A stretch of 26,829 nt of DNA from a bacterium (GTDB lineage: Bacteria > BMS3Abin14), in the NCBI GenBank assembly GCA_029210545.1, contig JARGFV010000028.1, positions 1 through 26,829 on the forward strand, written 5' to 3'. Below are positions 13,649 through 21,179 of this stretch, piece after piece. Each line of letters starts with the position of its first letter. The stretch's first letter is position 1. A program made the position numbers and the translations under genes. The notes under the pieces were generated by a model, which saw nothing but the letters and a program-made list of their open reading frames with translations, ran no database searches and was not told where the DNA came from.

Positions 13649-14827
13649 ATGAGCAGTTCCACGGACGACAAGACGATCAGGGTTTACCGCAACCCCAATC
13701 TGCGGATCATCTTCGCCGTCACCCTCATGGGGGTTCTCGGGGTGGCCAGCATCACCCCCGCATTCCCCAGGATCATCCAGGACCTGGGGATCGAGGCCGG
13801 CCGGATCGGCCTTCTCATCATCGTCTTCACCCTTCCCGGCATCTTCCTGTCTCCCTTCCTGGGCATCCTGGCGGACCGTTTCGGAAGGAAGAGGATCCTC
13901 GTCCCTTCTCTGGCGCTTTTTGCCGTCGCAGGCGGCTCGTGCGGCCTGGTCCGGGACTTTAACCTTCTCCTCGTCCTGAGGTTCTTCCAGGGGGCAGGAG
14001 GATCGGCGCTGGCCTCCCTTTCCGCGACGGTGATCGGCGACCTGTTCGAGGGCAGGGCCCGCGCCGCGGCCATGGGCTACAACGCCAGCGTCCTTGCAGT
14101 GGGGACCGCCGCCTATCCTGCCGTCGGCGGCATGCTGGCCCTCTTCGGGTGGCATTACCCGTTTCTCCTGCCTTTCCTGGCCCTGCCGGTGGCCTGGCTG
14201 GTTTTCTTCCGTATGGACACGCCGGAACCTTCCCGGAAACAGGGGTTAAGTGAATACCTGAAGGGCGCCGGGGTGATCCTGGCTAACCGGCGGGTCATCG
14301 GTGTTTTCATGGTCAGCGTGGCCACCTTCATTATCCTCTACGGCTCCCTGCTGACCTTCTTTCCCCTCCTCGCGTCCCGGCGTTTCGGTGCGTCGACCCT
14401 GGCCATCGGGCTCATCATGTCGTGCATGTCCATAACCACGGGCATCACCTCCACCCAGCTGGGAAGGCTGACGAGAACGTTCTCCGAGGCGAGCCTGATA
14501 AAGATCTCCTTCCTCTTTTACGGCGCGGCCCTCGCCATCATCCCTGTCGCCCCCAGTCTCGAGTTCTACCTGGTCTCCTCTTTCATCTTCGGCCTCGGCC
14601 ACGGCATGAATATCCCCTGCATCATGTCCCTCATGGCCGGGTACGCGCCCATGGAGCACAGGGGCGTCCTCATGTCGGTCAACGGAACCGTCCTGCGCCT
14701 GGGGCAGACCCTGGGACCACTGGTGATGGGGCTCGCGTTTACGCTGTGGGGGATCACCGGGCCGTTTTTTGCCGGCGCGGTCCTCGCCGTGCTCGTCTTT
14801 GTCGTGGGATTCGTTTTTGTCAGGTAG
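13649..14827 (+). CDS. MFS transporter
   Basis: 392 residues from the ATG at 13649, chosen because AGGAG (13636-13640) is eight bases upstream; an in-frame TTG at 13601 falls inside a palindromic repeat and is rejected. Twelve hydrophobic segments fit the major facilitator fold. Motif A is GILADRFGRKR (72-82) in the loop between helices 2 and 3, and LRFFQGAGGSA follows in helix 4. A second motif-A-like site lies near the middle (STQLGRLTRTFSE). It resembles drug:proton antiporters (DHA1), but the substrate is not predictable. It is convergent with the LysE-family gene, with a 14-base gap holding a small hairpin. Confidence 0.9.
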   Translation: MSSSTDDKTIRVYRNPNLRIIFAVTLMGVLGVASITPAFPRIIQDLGIEAGRIGLLIIVFTLPGIFLSPFLGILADRFGRKRILVPSLALFAVAGGSCGLVRDFNLLLVLRFFQGAGGSALASLSATVIGDLFEGRARAAAMGYNASVLAVGTAAYPAVGGMLALFGWHYPFLLPFLALPVAWLVFFRMDTPEPSRKQGLSEYLKGAGVILANRRVIGVFMVSVATFIILYGSLLTFFPLLASRRFGASTLAIGLIMSCMSITTGITSTQLGRLTRTFSEASLIKISFLFYGAALAIIPVAPSLEFYLVSSFIFGLGHGMNIPCIMSLMAGYAPMEHRGVLMSVNGTVLRLGQTLGPLVMGLAFTLWGITGPFFAGAVLAVLVFVVGFVFVR

Positions 14828-14841
14828 ATGCCTGCGGCATC
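14827..14841. terminator. Small hairpin between convergent genes
   Basis: GATGCC (14827-14832) pairs with GGCATC (14836-14841) around TGC, occupying nearly the whole gap between the two convergent stops. There is no T-run, so termination efficiency is uncertain. Confidence 0.35.
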
Positions 14842-15528
14842 CTATCTTCCCAGCAGAACCGAAACCGCCGTGTAAAGACCAAGCAACACGAAGAGAACGC
14901 CCACTCCCGCCCGGACCCTCTGGAGCAGCCCGTCCCCCACCTTCATGCGGAACTTTCCAGCCGCGGCGCAGATGAGAGTGAACCACACCAGGGCCCCGAA
15001 TACGATCCCCGCGACCATCACGAAGGACTGCCAGGCAAAAAGGCGCGGGGAACTGAGCCCCAGCATGGCAAAGGCTCCAAGGTAAAAACCGAGGGTAAGG
15101 GGGTTGGAAAGAACCAGGGTGAAGTTGAGCAGCCCCAGCTGGACAGGCCCGAAACTTTCCTTCAACTCTGTCCTTTCCATCCTGTAACGGGTGTAAAGCC
15201 TCAGGCCCATGACGATGAGGATGACGCTGGCGATGAGCCTGAGCCAGAGCCGGCCTCCCATGACAGCCGCAGAAAGGTACCCGGAGCCCAGTGCCGCGAT
15301 GACCCCGAAAATGCCGTCGCCGGCCACCGCTCCCAGGGTGGGCCCGAAAGCCCGCCAAAACCCCAGGGACATGGCGCGCTGGATGGTCAGGATGCTGATG
15401 GGACCGATGGGGGCCGCGGCGGCAAGGGCCACCCCCGCGGCGAGGAAGAACTGCAACAGGCCCGGCGGGCCTCCTGAAGATATCGTTTCCGGCATCATGA
15501 TGGTGTGGTCAAGGACAACCCGGTGCAT
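14842..15528 (-). CDS. LysE/RhtB-family exporter
   Basis: 228 residues with six hydrophobic segments. The hallmark APIGPISILTIQRAMSLGFWRAF (about 39-61) followed by GDGIFGVIAALG is the conserved first part of LysE-type amino-acid exporters (family pattern PGP...G...G..GD), and VLSNPLTLGFYLG is the conserved NP segment of helix 4. It should export amino acids or derivatives across the inner membrane. No clear ribosome site precedes the first ATG; M11 or M12 (15495-15498) are possible shorter starts, also without a good site. No LysR-type regulator gene is adjacent. Confidence 0.85.
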   Translation of the reverse strand: MHRVVLDHTIMMPETISSGGPPGLLQFFLAAGVALAAAAPIGPISILTIQRAMSLGFWRAFGPTLGAVAGDGIFGVIAALGSGYLSAAVMGGRLWLRLIASVILIVMGLRLYTRYRMERTELKESFGPVQLGLLNFTLVLSNPLTLGFYLGAFAMLGLSSPRLFAWQSFVMVAGIVFGALVWFTLICAAAGKFRMKVGDGLLQRVRAGVGVLFVLLGLYTAVSVLLGR

Positions 15529-15658
15529 GAGGTGCAGCAGACCAGGGCATCAGGCGCAGAGAGGGCCTTGAGTGGCTTCCTGCACCTGTGCACCCGTGCA
15601 CTCCCGCCCCGCTCTTTCCCCCGCTTCACCTTGTCACCGTGCTTGCCACGCCGTAGCT

Positions 15659-17170
15659 TCAGCAAAGGCGGGTCCCCGCGTCCGCTCTTCCACCCTGACG
15701 GCTGCGTGCCCGCTCCGCCGCCATGGTTACGTCGGCAAAGCTCCGGGGCAGGTGGATCATGAGGGCCGACGGACCGCTCGTGGACATCCCATCCAGCACC
15801 TTCAGGTAGGCACGGTTCCGGCGATTCCACCTGGCGTTGATCCTCCTTGCATAAATATAGATGGCGGTGCGGGTAAACTTCAGCTTTGCCAGGTTCACCA
15901 GGCTTCGGAACCTGGAGTAGAACCGCCAGTGCGCGACGATCTGGGTCTTCTGAAGGCTTTTCGGTTTCAGGTTCAACGGATCGAATACGACATGATGGCC
16001 GTCATAAAGGTTCCAGTCGGTGGAAAGGAGACGGTCCTCGCCCTTGAGCCGGTCGAAGAGGGCCGTCCCGGGGAAAGGTGTCAGGAGAAGGAACTGGGCC
16101 GTCGTGATGGGGACCTTCCTGGCAAAGCGCAGCGTAGCCGCGAGGTCGGGTGCCCTGTCGGAATCGAAACCGAAGATAAACATCCCATGGACCTCGATAC
16201 CCGCTCCACGGATGGTCCGGACGGCCCGGGCCATCTCGTCCGCGGATTGGGACTTGCCGCTCTCGAGGAGGGCCGCCGGGTTCACCGACTCGAACCCGAT
16301 AAACAGCGTCCGGCACCCTGCCTCGTACATGAGGGCCAGGAGGCCTGGATCGCGGGCGACCTCCAGCCTCGCCTGGGCGCTCCAGGTCAGTTTCAGCCCG
16401 GCTTCGACAATGGATCGGCACACACCCCGGGCGTGCTCGAGGCTGGCGGTAAAGTTGTCGTCGTAAAAAAAAGCCAGGGCCTTTGTGTCACGGTACTTCT
16501 CCAGTTCCGCTACGACGCCGGCGGGGCTCCGTTTGCGCAGCTTGCGGCCGAACATGGCGGTAACCGAACAGAAGTTGCACCGGTACTGGCACCCGCGGGT
16601 GGTCTGGATGGGAACCACCCTGCTGAACAGGGAGTCCCTGTTGACGTAACCGTGGATGAGCGACAGGTCCGGAGCGGGCAGATCCCCGAAATTCACCGGT
16701 TCGTCAGGCAGGGGGTTGTGGACGATACGGTCACCGTCCCGGTAAGAGAGGCCCGGCGCCGAATCCAGGCCGCCCCCGCCCATGAAATAGTCCGCAAGGG
16801 CGAGGATCGGCTGTTCTCCCTCCCCCCGGACGACCAAGTCGGCGTGCTCGAGTCCTTCCTCGGGAAGAAACGTCACGTGGGGCCCCCCCAGCACCACCGG
16901 GACCCCTGACCGGCGGATCTCCCTCGCGAGGGCATAGGACCGGGGGGCGGTGGAAGTGATGGTGGAGATTCCCACCATGTCCGCCCGCAGGACCTCGTCG
17001 AAATTCACCGGAGCAACCTCCTCGACGAAGACCGTGACTTCCCAGCCTCTTTCGCGAAGCAAGGTGGCAAGGAGCACTCCGCCGAGGCGTGGCAGGGCAT
17101 ACAGGGAAAAGATGTGGGGGTCAGGGGGCCTGGGTTCGATGAAGACGGCCCTGGGTGGTCTGGGATCCAT
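15659..17170 (-). CDS. B12-binding domain radical SAM protein
   Basis: 503 residues; GGAG precedes the ATG. The N-terminus (about 8-130) is a cobalamin-binding Rossmann domain (LPRLGGVLLATLLRERGWEV, ADMVGISTITST, VVLGGPHVTFLPEEGL, VVRGEGEQ). The radical SAM core follows with C194-x3-C198-x2-C201 in TTRGCQYRCNFC, the 4Fe-4S ligands, then YDDNFTASLEHA and GMFIFGFDSD. The C-terminus FYSRFRSLVNLAKLKF is typical of the BchE/HpnJ/HpnP-type group. Such enzymes methylate or rearrange unactivated carbons in lipid, pigment or natural-product pathways. No hopanoid or pigment gene is adjacent, so the substrate is unknown. Confidence 0.92.
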   Translation of the reverse strand: MDPRPPRAVFIEPRPPDPHIFSLYALPRLGGVLLATLLRERGWEVTVFVEEVAPVNFDEVLRADMVGISTITSTAPRSYALAREIRRSGVPVVLGGPHVTFLPEEGLEHADLVVRGEGEQPILALADYFMGGGGLDSAPGLSYRDGDRIVHNPLPDEPVNFGDLPAPDLSLIHGYVNRDSLFSRVVPIQTTRGCQYRCNFCSVTAMFGRKLRKRSPAGVVAELEKYRDTKALAFFYDDNFTASLEHARGVCRSIVEAGLKLTWSAQARLEVARDPGLLALMYEAGCRTLFIGFESVNPAALLESGKSQSADEMARAVRTIRGAGIEVHGMFIFGFDSDRAPDLAATLRFARKVPITTAQFLLLTPFPGTALFDRLKGEDRLLSTDWNLYDGHHVVFDPLNLKPKSLQKTQIVAHWRFYSRFRSLVNLAKLKFTRTAIYIYARRINARWNRRNRAYLKVLDGMSTSGPSALMIHLPRSFADVTMAAERARSRQGGRADAGTRLC

Positions 17171-17255
17171 GTTAAGTCTCCGTCTTTCCGGGATGAGAAG
17201 GCCGTTTACCGGCCGACCCTGTTCAGACTCCCTTCGGGTCGGGCTTGATGTCGTA

Positions 17256-17508
17256 TTGATGGAGTCGCAGAAAGTCCATATATATTGTACCCCAATTTCC
17301 CCGGGCGGGTTGACTTTTGACTGTTGCCCACCGATCAGGATATTAAAGGAGTCCGACTATGACGGATTCGCAGAAAGTCAATCATGCAATTATCCGGCGG
17401 AAAGGAATCCTGAAACACCCCCATGTTTGATGGACTCGCAAAAAGTCCATCAAAGCGCCCCGCGCGGGGCGCCCAAATCAATGACTCACTCCGTAAGTCA
17501 TTGATTTG
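17256..17508. repeat. Cluster of GATGGACT-type palindromes
   Basis: Four related units. R1 at 17256-17280 and R2 at 17359-17385 share TCGCAGAAAGTC. R3 at 17426-17454 is a perfect 11-bp hairpin (TTTGATGGACT with AGTCCATCAAA, loop CGCAAAA). The palindrome GCGCCCCGCGCGGGGCGC follows at 17455-17472. R4 at 17474-17508 has perfect 13-bp arms (CAAATCAATGACT with its inverse). The spacing is irregular, so it is not a CRISPR array. The composite R3 plus GC palindrome recurs at 13592-13633. No gene is present in 17171-17612. Confidence 0.75.
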
Positions 17509-17511
17509 TAA

Positions 17512-17541
17512 GGAAAGGGAAAACGACGCTTTTCCCTTTCC
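17512..17541. repeat. Hairpin element with GCGTC loop (copy 3, inverted)
   Basis: Perfect 12-bp stem GGAAAGGGAAAA (17512-17523) with TTTTCCCTTTCC (17530-17541), loop CGACGC. On the minus strand the core reads AAAAGCGTCGTTTTCCC, the same as at 10808-10823. It lies downstream of the minus-strand PLP-enzyme operon and may end its transcript. Confidence 0.65.
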
Positions 17542-17612
17542 GACGAAGACGGACTTGTCACGGCAATAAGGGCGCTGACCGGTGAACCGGCAAGATCCCC
17601 CATGAAGTCGGT

Positions 17613-17699
17613 TTAGAGGATCCCCTGCTCGCAGGCGCCGCACAGGTCGCATTCGACCACGCAGGCTACAGGCTCCTTCGCGGCGGGAACGGCGTCCAT
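17613..17699 (-). CDS. Cysteine-rich micro-ORF or ferredoxin-like remnant
   Basis: A 28-codon frame (start ATG at 17697-17699). Its second half reads PVACVVECDLCGACEQGIL, with cysteines spaced x3, x2, x2, like a 4Fe-4S or zinc ligand cluster. No ribosome site precedes the ATG, and an upstream in-frame stop limits extension to a few codons. It lies 54 bases beyond the zinc-ribbon micro-gene on the same strand. It may be a tiny metal-binding peptide or the tail of a decayed ferredoxin-type gene. Confidence 0.3.
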   Translation of the reverse strand: MDAVPAAKEPVACVVECDLCGACEQGIL

Positions 17700-17753
17700 C
17701 CAGTTATCGGCTGAGACGAGTCAGACAGCGCCGAGCCCATTTCCCCGGGACAC

Positions 17754-17939
17754 TCAGGAACCAAGATCCTCACCGCAGAACTTGCAGAAGGCGGCGTCCG
17801 GGTCATGCCCTTCCCGGCCGCAGTTGAGACAGGCCTGTCGAGAGCTTCCCTTTCCTGACTCCCTGTGGATTTCCTTCGTTTTTTCCCGTGTCAAGGTCGA
17901 TCTGAGATCTGAGATTTGAGATCTGAGATTTGAGATCAT
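17754..17939 (-). CDS. Zinc-ribbon micro-protein coupled to the PLP enzyme
   Basis: 61 residues. The C-terminal half has two CxxC pairs (ACLNCGREGHDP and AFCKFCGEDLG), a classical zinc ribbon. Its ATG overlaps the stop of the PLP-enzyme gene (ATGA), and GGGGG lies just upstream inside that gene, so translation is probably coupled. The first ~14 residues (MISNLRSQISDLRS) are encoded by a tandem heptamer repeat (17903-17937), suggesting that the N-terminus arose from or is prone to repeat change. Function unknown; zinc binding is inferred from the motif. Confidence 0.55.
   Translation of the reverse strand: MISNLRSQISDLRSTLTREKTKEIHRESGKGSSRQACLNCGREGHDPDAAFCKFCGEDLGS
17903..17937. repeat. Tandem heptamer TGAGAT(C/T) x5
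   Basis: Five adjacent seven-base units alternating TGAGATC and TGAGATT, equivalent to 2.5 copies of a 14-mer. It spans the first codons of the zinc-ribbon micro-gene. Unit number changes not divisible by three would shift that gene's frame. Confidence 0.85.
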
Positions 17940-19078
17940 CCCCCGGCGGCCTGGCTGATATCCTCCATAAGGTCTTCCACGTTCTCGATCCCCACCGAAA
18001 GGCGCAGCAGGTTGTCCCTGATCCCCTGCCTGGCCCGCGCCTCGGGGGACATCTTGGCGTGGGAGGTCCTCACCGGATCACAGATGGTGCTCTCCACCCC
18101 TCCAAGGCTGACGGCAGGCCTGACCAGCTTCAGATTTTTCAGGAAACCGTCCACCGTAAGGTCCGGCGAAGAACCGTGAAGGTCCAGTTCGAAGGAGAGC
18201 ATGGCCCCGAACCCCTTCATCTGCCTGCCGGCGACGGCATGCCCGGGATGATGGGCAAGGCCGGGATAGTTGACCTTGCTGACAAAAGGCTGATCGTCCA
18301 GGAACTTTGCCAGGGCAAGGGCGTTTTCGGTCTGCTGCCTGACACGGATGGCCAGGGTCTTTAAGCTCCTCTCAAGGAGGTAGCAGGTCAAGGCGTTGAT
18401 GTTGCCCCCGAAATTGAGGACGGCGGCCCTGATCTTCGACGCCAGTTCCGAACGTGTCAAGGCGGCCCCGCACGACAGATCGCTGTGGCCGCCCAGGTAC
18501 TTGGTTCCGCTGTGGACCACGACATCCATCCCGTGCTCGATGGGGTTTTGAAGGATGGGGGTCGCGAAGGTGCTGTCAATGATCGAGATGCAGTTGTTGC
18601 GCCTGGCCACGTCGGCAACCGCCCGGATATCGATGACGTTGAGCAGGGGGTTGGTAGGGGTCTCGATGAAGATCACCTTCGTTTCCGGCCTGATGGCGGT
18701 TTCCATGGCCTGGGCGCTGGTGGCGGCAAAGGTGCACGCTATCCCGAACCGCTGGAAAAACTTCTGTACGAAGGCGTGGCTGCCGCCGTAGATCTCGTCC
18801 TGCAGCACGGCGTGGTCACCGGCCTTCAGGAACGAGAGGAGGACCGAGCTTATGGCCGCCATCCCCGAAGAGAAAACGAAGCCGGCCTCGGCGCCTTCCA
18901 GCTCGCAGAGCTTCTCCACGACCGCCTTCTGGTTCGGGGTGTTGAAATACCTGGGATAGACCGCCTCTTCTAAATCCAGGTATTCGAAGGCCGACGAGGG
19001 GTAGATGGGGGTGTTCAGCCCCCCGGTAATCTCATCGGCGATGGTGCCGGAGTGAACGCACCTGGTGTCGATACGCAT
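17936..19078 (-). CDS. Cys/Met-metabolism PLP-dependent enzyme (cystathionine gamma-synthase/lyase type)
   Basis: 380 residues, full family length; GAGGAG precedes the ATG. The pyridoxal-phosphate lysine is K193 in HSGTKYLGGHSD. Other landmarks: TRCVHSG at the N-terminus, FSSGMAAISSVLLSFLKAGDHAVLQDEIYGG (70-99, cofactor phosphate and substrate binding), IETPTNPLLNVIDI, and SLGGVESTICDP near the C-terminus. The family includes MetB, MetC, cystathionine gamma-lyase and methionine gamma-lyase; sequence alone does not separate these here. Cytosolic, in methionine/cysteine interconversion. It is coupled to the zinc-ribbon micro-gene downstream. Confidence 0.92.
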   Translation of the reverse strand: MRIDTRCVHSGTIADEITGGLNTPIYPSSAFEYLDLEEAVYPRYFNTPNQKAVVEKLCELEGAEAGFVFSSGMAAISSVLLSFLKAGDHAVLQDEIYGGSHAFVQKFFQRFGIACTFAATSAQAMETAIRPETKVIFIETPTNPLLNVIDIRAVADVARRNNCISIIDSTFATPILQNPIEHGMDVVVHSGTKYLGGHSDLSCGAALTRSELASKIRAAVLNFGGNINALTCYLLERSLKTLAIRVRQQTENALALAKFLDDQPFVSKVNYPGLAHHPGHAVAGRQMKGFGAMLSFELDLHGSSPDLTVDGFLKNLKLVRPAVSLGGVESTICDPVRTSHAKMSPEARARQGIRDNLLRLSVGIENVEDLMEDISQAAGG

Positions 19079-19250
19079 GGGTTCTCCTCATTAAAAAGGT
19101 ACGAGATAAAAGATACGGGATACAAGGTGCGGGATACAGGCAGACACGATTCATTGTCCCTTGTCCCATAACCTTGTACATGGTCCCATTTAAATTTTCC
19201 ACGGTGTCGGAAAAAATGCAGGGAGGATCCGCCGTCGCCAAGGCTTCCGA

Positions 19251-19271
19251 CTTCGCATGAAGCTTCGTCGG
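19251..19271. repeat. Solo fragment of the 220 bp repeat
   Basis: CTTCGCATGAAGCTTCGTCG matches 13481-13500 and 21505-21524 (CTTCGCATAGAGCTTCGTCG) with two adjacent differences, but the rest of the repeat is absent. Around 19099-19140 are also short near-repeats of GATAC(G/A)GGATACA. The stretch 19079-19410 holds no gene. Confidence 0.55.
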
Positions 19272-19414
19272 ACAAGATGGCGGACAAGGGGAGGAGGGTT
19301 GGCCGTTTTCGTAAGTGCGTATGTGCGTAAAGCGTGAAAGGGGGGACCTGCCGCTCCACGCAAACACGCTTAACTCACACCAGATGTTCAGCTGGCACCA
19401 GCGGGACTTCAAAA

Positions 19415-19452
19415 AAAAAGCCCCGCCGGCGTTATCGCCGACGGGGCTTTTT
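19415..19452 (-). terminator. Rho-independent terminator of the cold-shock gene
   Basis: A 17-base arm (19415-19431) pairs with 19436-19452, with one mismatch and a TTAT loop. Read on the minus strand it ends in GGGGCTTTTTTTTT. It lies 20 bases behind the cold-shock stop codon. Confidence 0.93.
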
Positions 19453-19472
19453 GTGGTCTTTAGCGTAAAGGC

Positions 19473-19673
19473 TTACGCACCCTGGATATTGGAAGCCTGG
19501 GGGCCCTTGGGGCCGTCCGTGACCTCGAAGGTTACGCGCTGACCCTCGTTGAGGGTCTTGAAGCCGTCACCCTGGATCGCCGAGAAATGCGCGAAAACAT
19601 CCGGGCCGTCAGCCTGCTCGATGAAACCGAAACCTTTTGCGTCGCTGAACCACTTGACTGTTCCTTCTGCCAT
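19473..19673 (-). CDS. Cold-shock protein (CspA family)
   Basis: 66 residues, one OB-fold cold-shock domain, normal length. RNP1 is KGFGFIEQ (13-20) and RNP2 is VFAHFSAI (26-33), the aromatic nucleic-acid-binding patches. GAAGGAG precedes the ATG. It binds single-stranded RNA/DNA and acts as an RNA chaperone in the cytosol. The gene is divergent from mltA, with a ~255 bp AT-richer leader region between. That leader could carry the temperature-responsive 5' UTR usual for csp genes. Confidence 0.95.
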   Translation of the reverse strand: MAEGTVKWFSDAKGFGFIEQADGPDVFAHFSAIQGDGFKTLNEGQRVTFEVTDGPKGPQASNIQGA

Positions 19674-19842
19674 TTTACTTCTCCTTCTTCCTTCTTTTCT
19701 GTAGCTTTTGGATCAGCTTTTTCCGGTTCATCCAAAAAAAAGCCCTGCAGCTTTGAGCCCAGGACCGTTGAACGTGCTCCATCAAGCTTTTCCGCACCTA
19801 CATTTTCTAGTAAGCCGATGGGAAATTCCATCAGCACTAGTG

Positions 19843-19870
19843 ACTGTACGCTGATACCCGGTAATAGCAA
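19843..19870 (-). promoter_or_regulatory. Candidate promoter for the cold-shock gene
   Basis: On the minus strand, TTGCTA (complement of 19865-19870) and TACAGT (19843-19848) are 16 bases apart, giving a leader of about 160 bases before the csp ATG. A T8 tract (19733-19740 on the plus strand as A) lies inside the leader. Weak match; no alternative was clearly better. Confidence 0.3.
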
Positions 19871-19928
19871 GAGAATAATCGCTGCCTGGCGATTGACCGC
19901 CGCCTGCCAAGGGATTAATGTAATCCTC

Positions 19929-21104
19929 ATGCTGAAACGTACAGGAAAGCTCCTTTGTGTTCCCCTGGTCTTTGTGCTGATCGCCTCGTGCTCCCTGCCG
20001 CGGCGTCCCGGGCCCCCACCGCCGACACCGCTGCCATCGACCCCGCTGGCGCCTGTGGATTGGAACAGGATCGAGGGCTGGCAGGAGCACGGTCCCGGAC
20101 TTGTCCTGGACGCCTTCCTCAACAGCTGCATCGCCCTGGGTCAGCGCCCTCAATGGCAGAAGGTCTGTTCCGGGGCCCCCGCCCTTGAAGGCAGCTCGGG
20201 ATCGGAACTCCGGGCCTTTTTCGAGGACAATTTCACTCCCTATCAGCTGCGCCAGCCCGACGGCAGCCCGATCGGCCTTGCCACCGGCTACTACGTTCCG
20301 GACCTGCGGGGCAGCCGGGAGCCGTCCCCGGACTACCCCTACCCCCTCTATCGCCGTCCCGACGACCTCCTGGTCATCGACCTGGGCGATGCCTATCCGG
20401 AGTTGGCCGGCTACCGGCTGAGGGGCCGACTCGCCGAGCGCCGGGTGCTCCCCTACTGGGACCGGGCGGCCATCGAGGGGGACCGTCGTCCCCTCTCGGG
20501 GCAGGAGTTGCTCTGGGTGGACGACCCGGTGGAGCTTTTCTTCCTGCACATCCAGGGGTCGGGCCTCATCCACTTCGAGGATGGCAGCTGGTCCATGGTC
20601 AACTACGCCGACCAGAACGGCCATCCTTTCCGGTCGGTGAGCCAGTGGCTGATCCAGCGGGGGATCATGACACGCGACGAGATGTCCATGCAGAACATCA
20701 AGGCGTGGGCCCGGGACAACCCGGACCAGGTCAGCGACCTCCTCAACACCAACCCGAGCTACGTCTTCTTCCGGGAATCGCCCGGAGATACCGGAACCCC
20801 CCCGGGCGCCCTCGGCGTGCCCCTTACCCCGGGGCGCAGCGTCGCCGTCGACCGCCGCTACACCCCCCTCGGCGCCCCGGTCTTCCTGGCGACCACCTGG
20901 CCCAACACCGACCGCCCCCTCTACAGGCTGATGGTGGCCCAGGACACCGGCGGGGCGATCAAGGGGCCGGTGCGGGCCGACTTCTTCTGGGGGATGGGGG
21001 ACGACGCCGGCCTCCAGGCGGGCAGGATGAAACAGCCCCTCAGGATGTGGGTGCTGCTGCCGACCGTGTCTGTAGAAAATCAGGAGAATAGTAATAGTAA
21101 TTAG
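19929..21104 (+). CDS. mltA: Membrane-bound lytic murein transglycosylase A (lipoprotein)
   Basis: 391 residues from the ATG at 19929, chosen because a lipoprotein signal follows at once (MLKRTGKLLCVPLVFVLIASC, lipobox IASC); the frame is open further upstream but crosses the cold-shock gene. A Pro-rich linker follows (PGPPPPTPLPSTPLAP). The MltA core has GYYVPDLRGS and DPVELFFLHIQGSGLI (about 199-214). The C-terminal 3D domain has AQDTGGAIKGPVRADFFWG with D339 as the likely catalytic acid. It cleaves peptidoglycan glycan strands to 1,6-anhydro products from the outer membrane. The ribosome site is poor (AAGGG 16 bases upstream). Confidence 0.92.
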   Translation: MLKRTGKLLCVPLVFVLIASCSLPRRPGPPPPTPLPSTPLAPVDWNRIEGWQEHGPGLVLDAFLNSCIALGQRPQWQKVCSGAPALEGSSGSELRAFFEDNFTPYQLRQPDGSPIGLATGYYVPDLRGSREPSPDYPYPLYRRPDDLLVIDLGDAYPELAGYRLRGRLAERRVLPYWDRAAIEGDRRPLSGQELLWVDDPVELFFLHIQGSGLIHFEDGSWSMVNYADQNGHPFRSVSQWLIQRGIMTRDEMSMQNIKAWARDNPDQVSDLLNTNPSYVFFRESPGDTGTPPGALGVPLTPGRSVAVDRRYTPLGAPVFLATTWPNTDRPLYRLMVAQDTGGAIKGPVRADFFWGMGDDAGLQAGRMKQPLRMWVLLPTVSVENQENSNSN

Positions 21105-21179
21105 GTTCATCGAAGAAATGCGTACCTGGTGCCCACATTTCGGTGGAGAGGTGAGAACTTCAAAAACATTCACCACGGA

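Noticed and set aside
15572-16909. A plus-strand 445-codon open frame
   Set aside because: Antisense to the radical SAM gene, with no ribosome site and no recognisable domain.
17256-17508. Possible CRISPR array
   Set aside because: Only four palindromic units with differing arms and irregular spacing (about 100, 67 and 48 bases); no uniform repeats or spacers and no cas genes.
19587-19928. N-terminal extension of MltA by 114 codons
   Set aside because: It would cross the cold-shock gene and place the lipoprotein signal in the middle of the chain.
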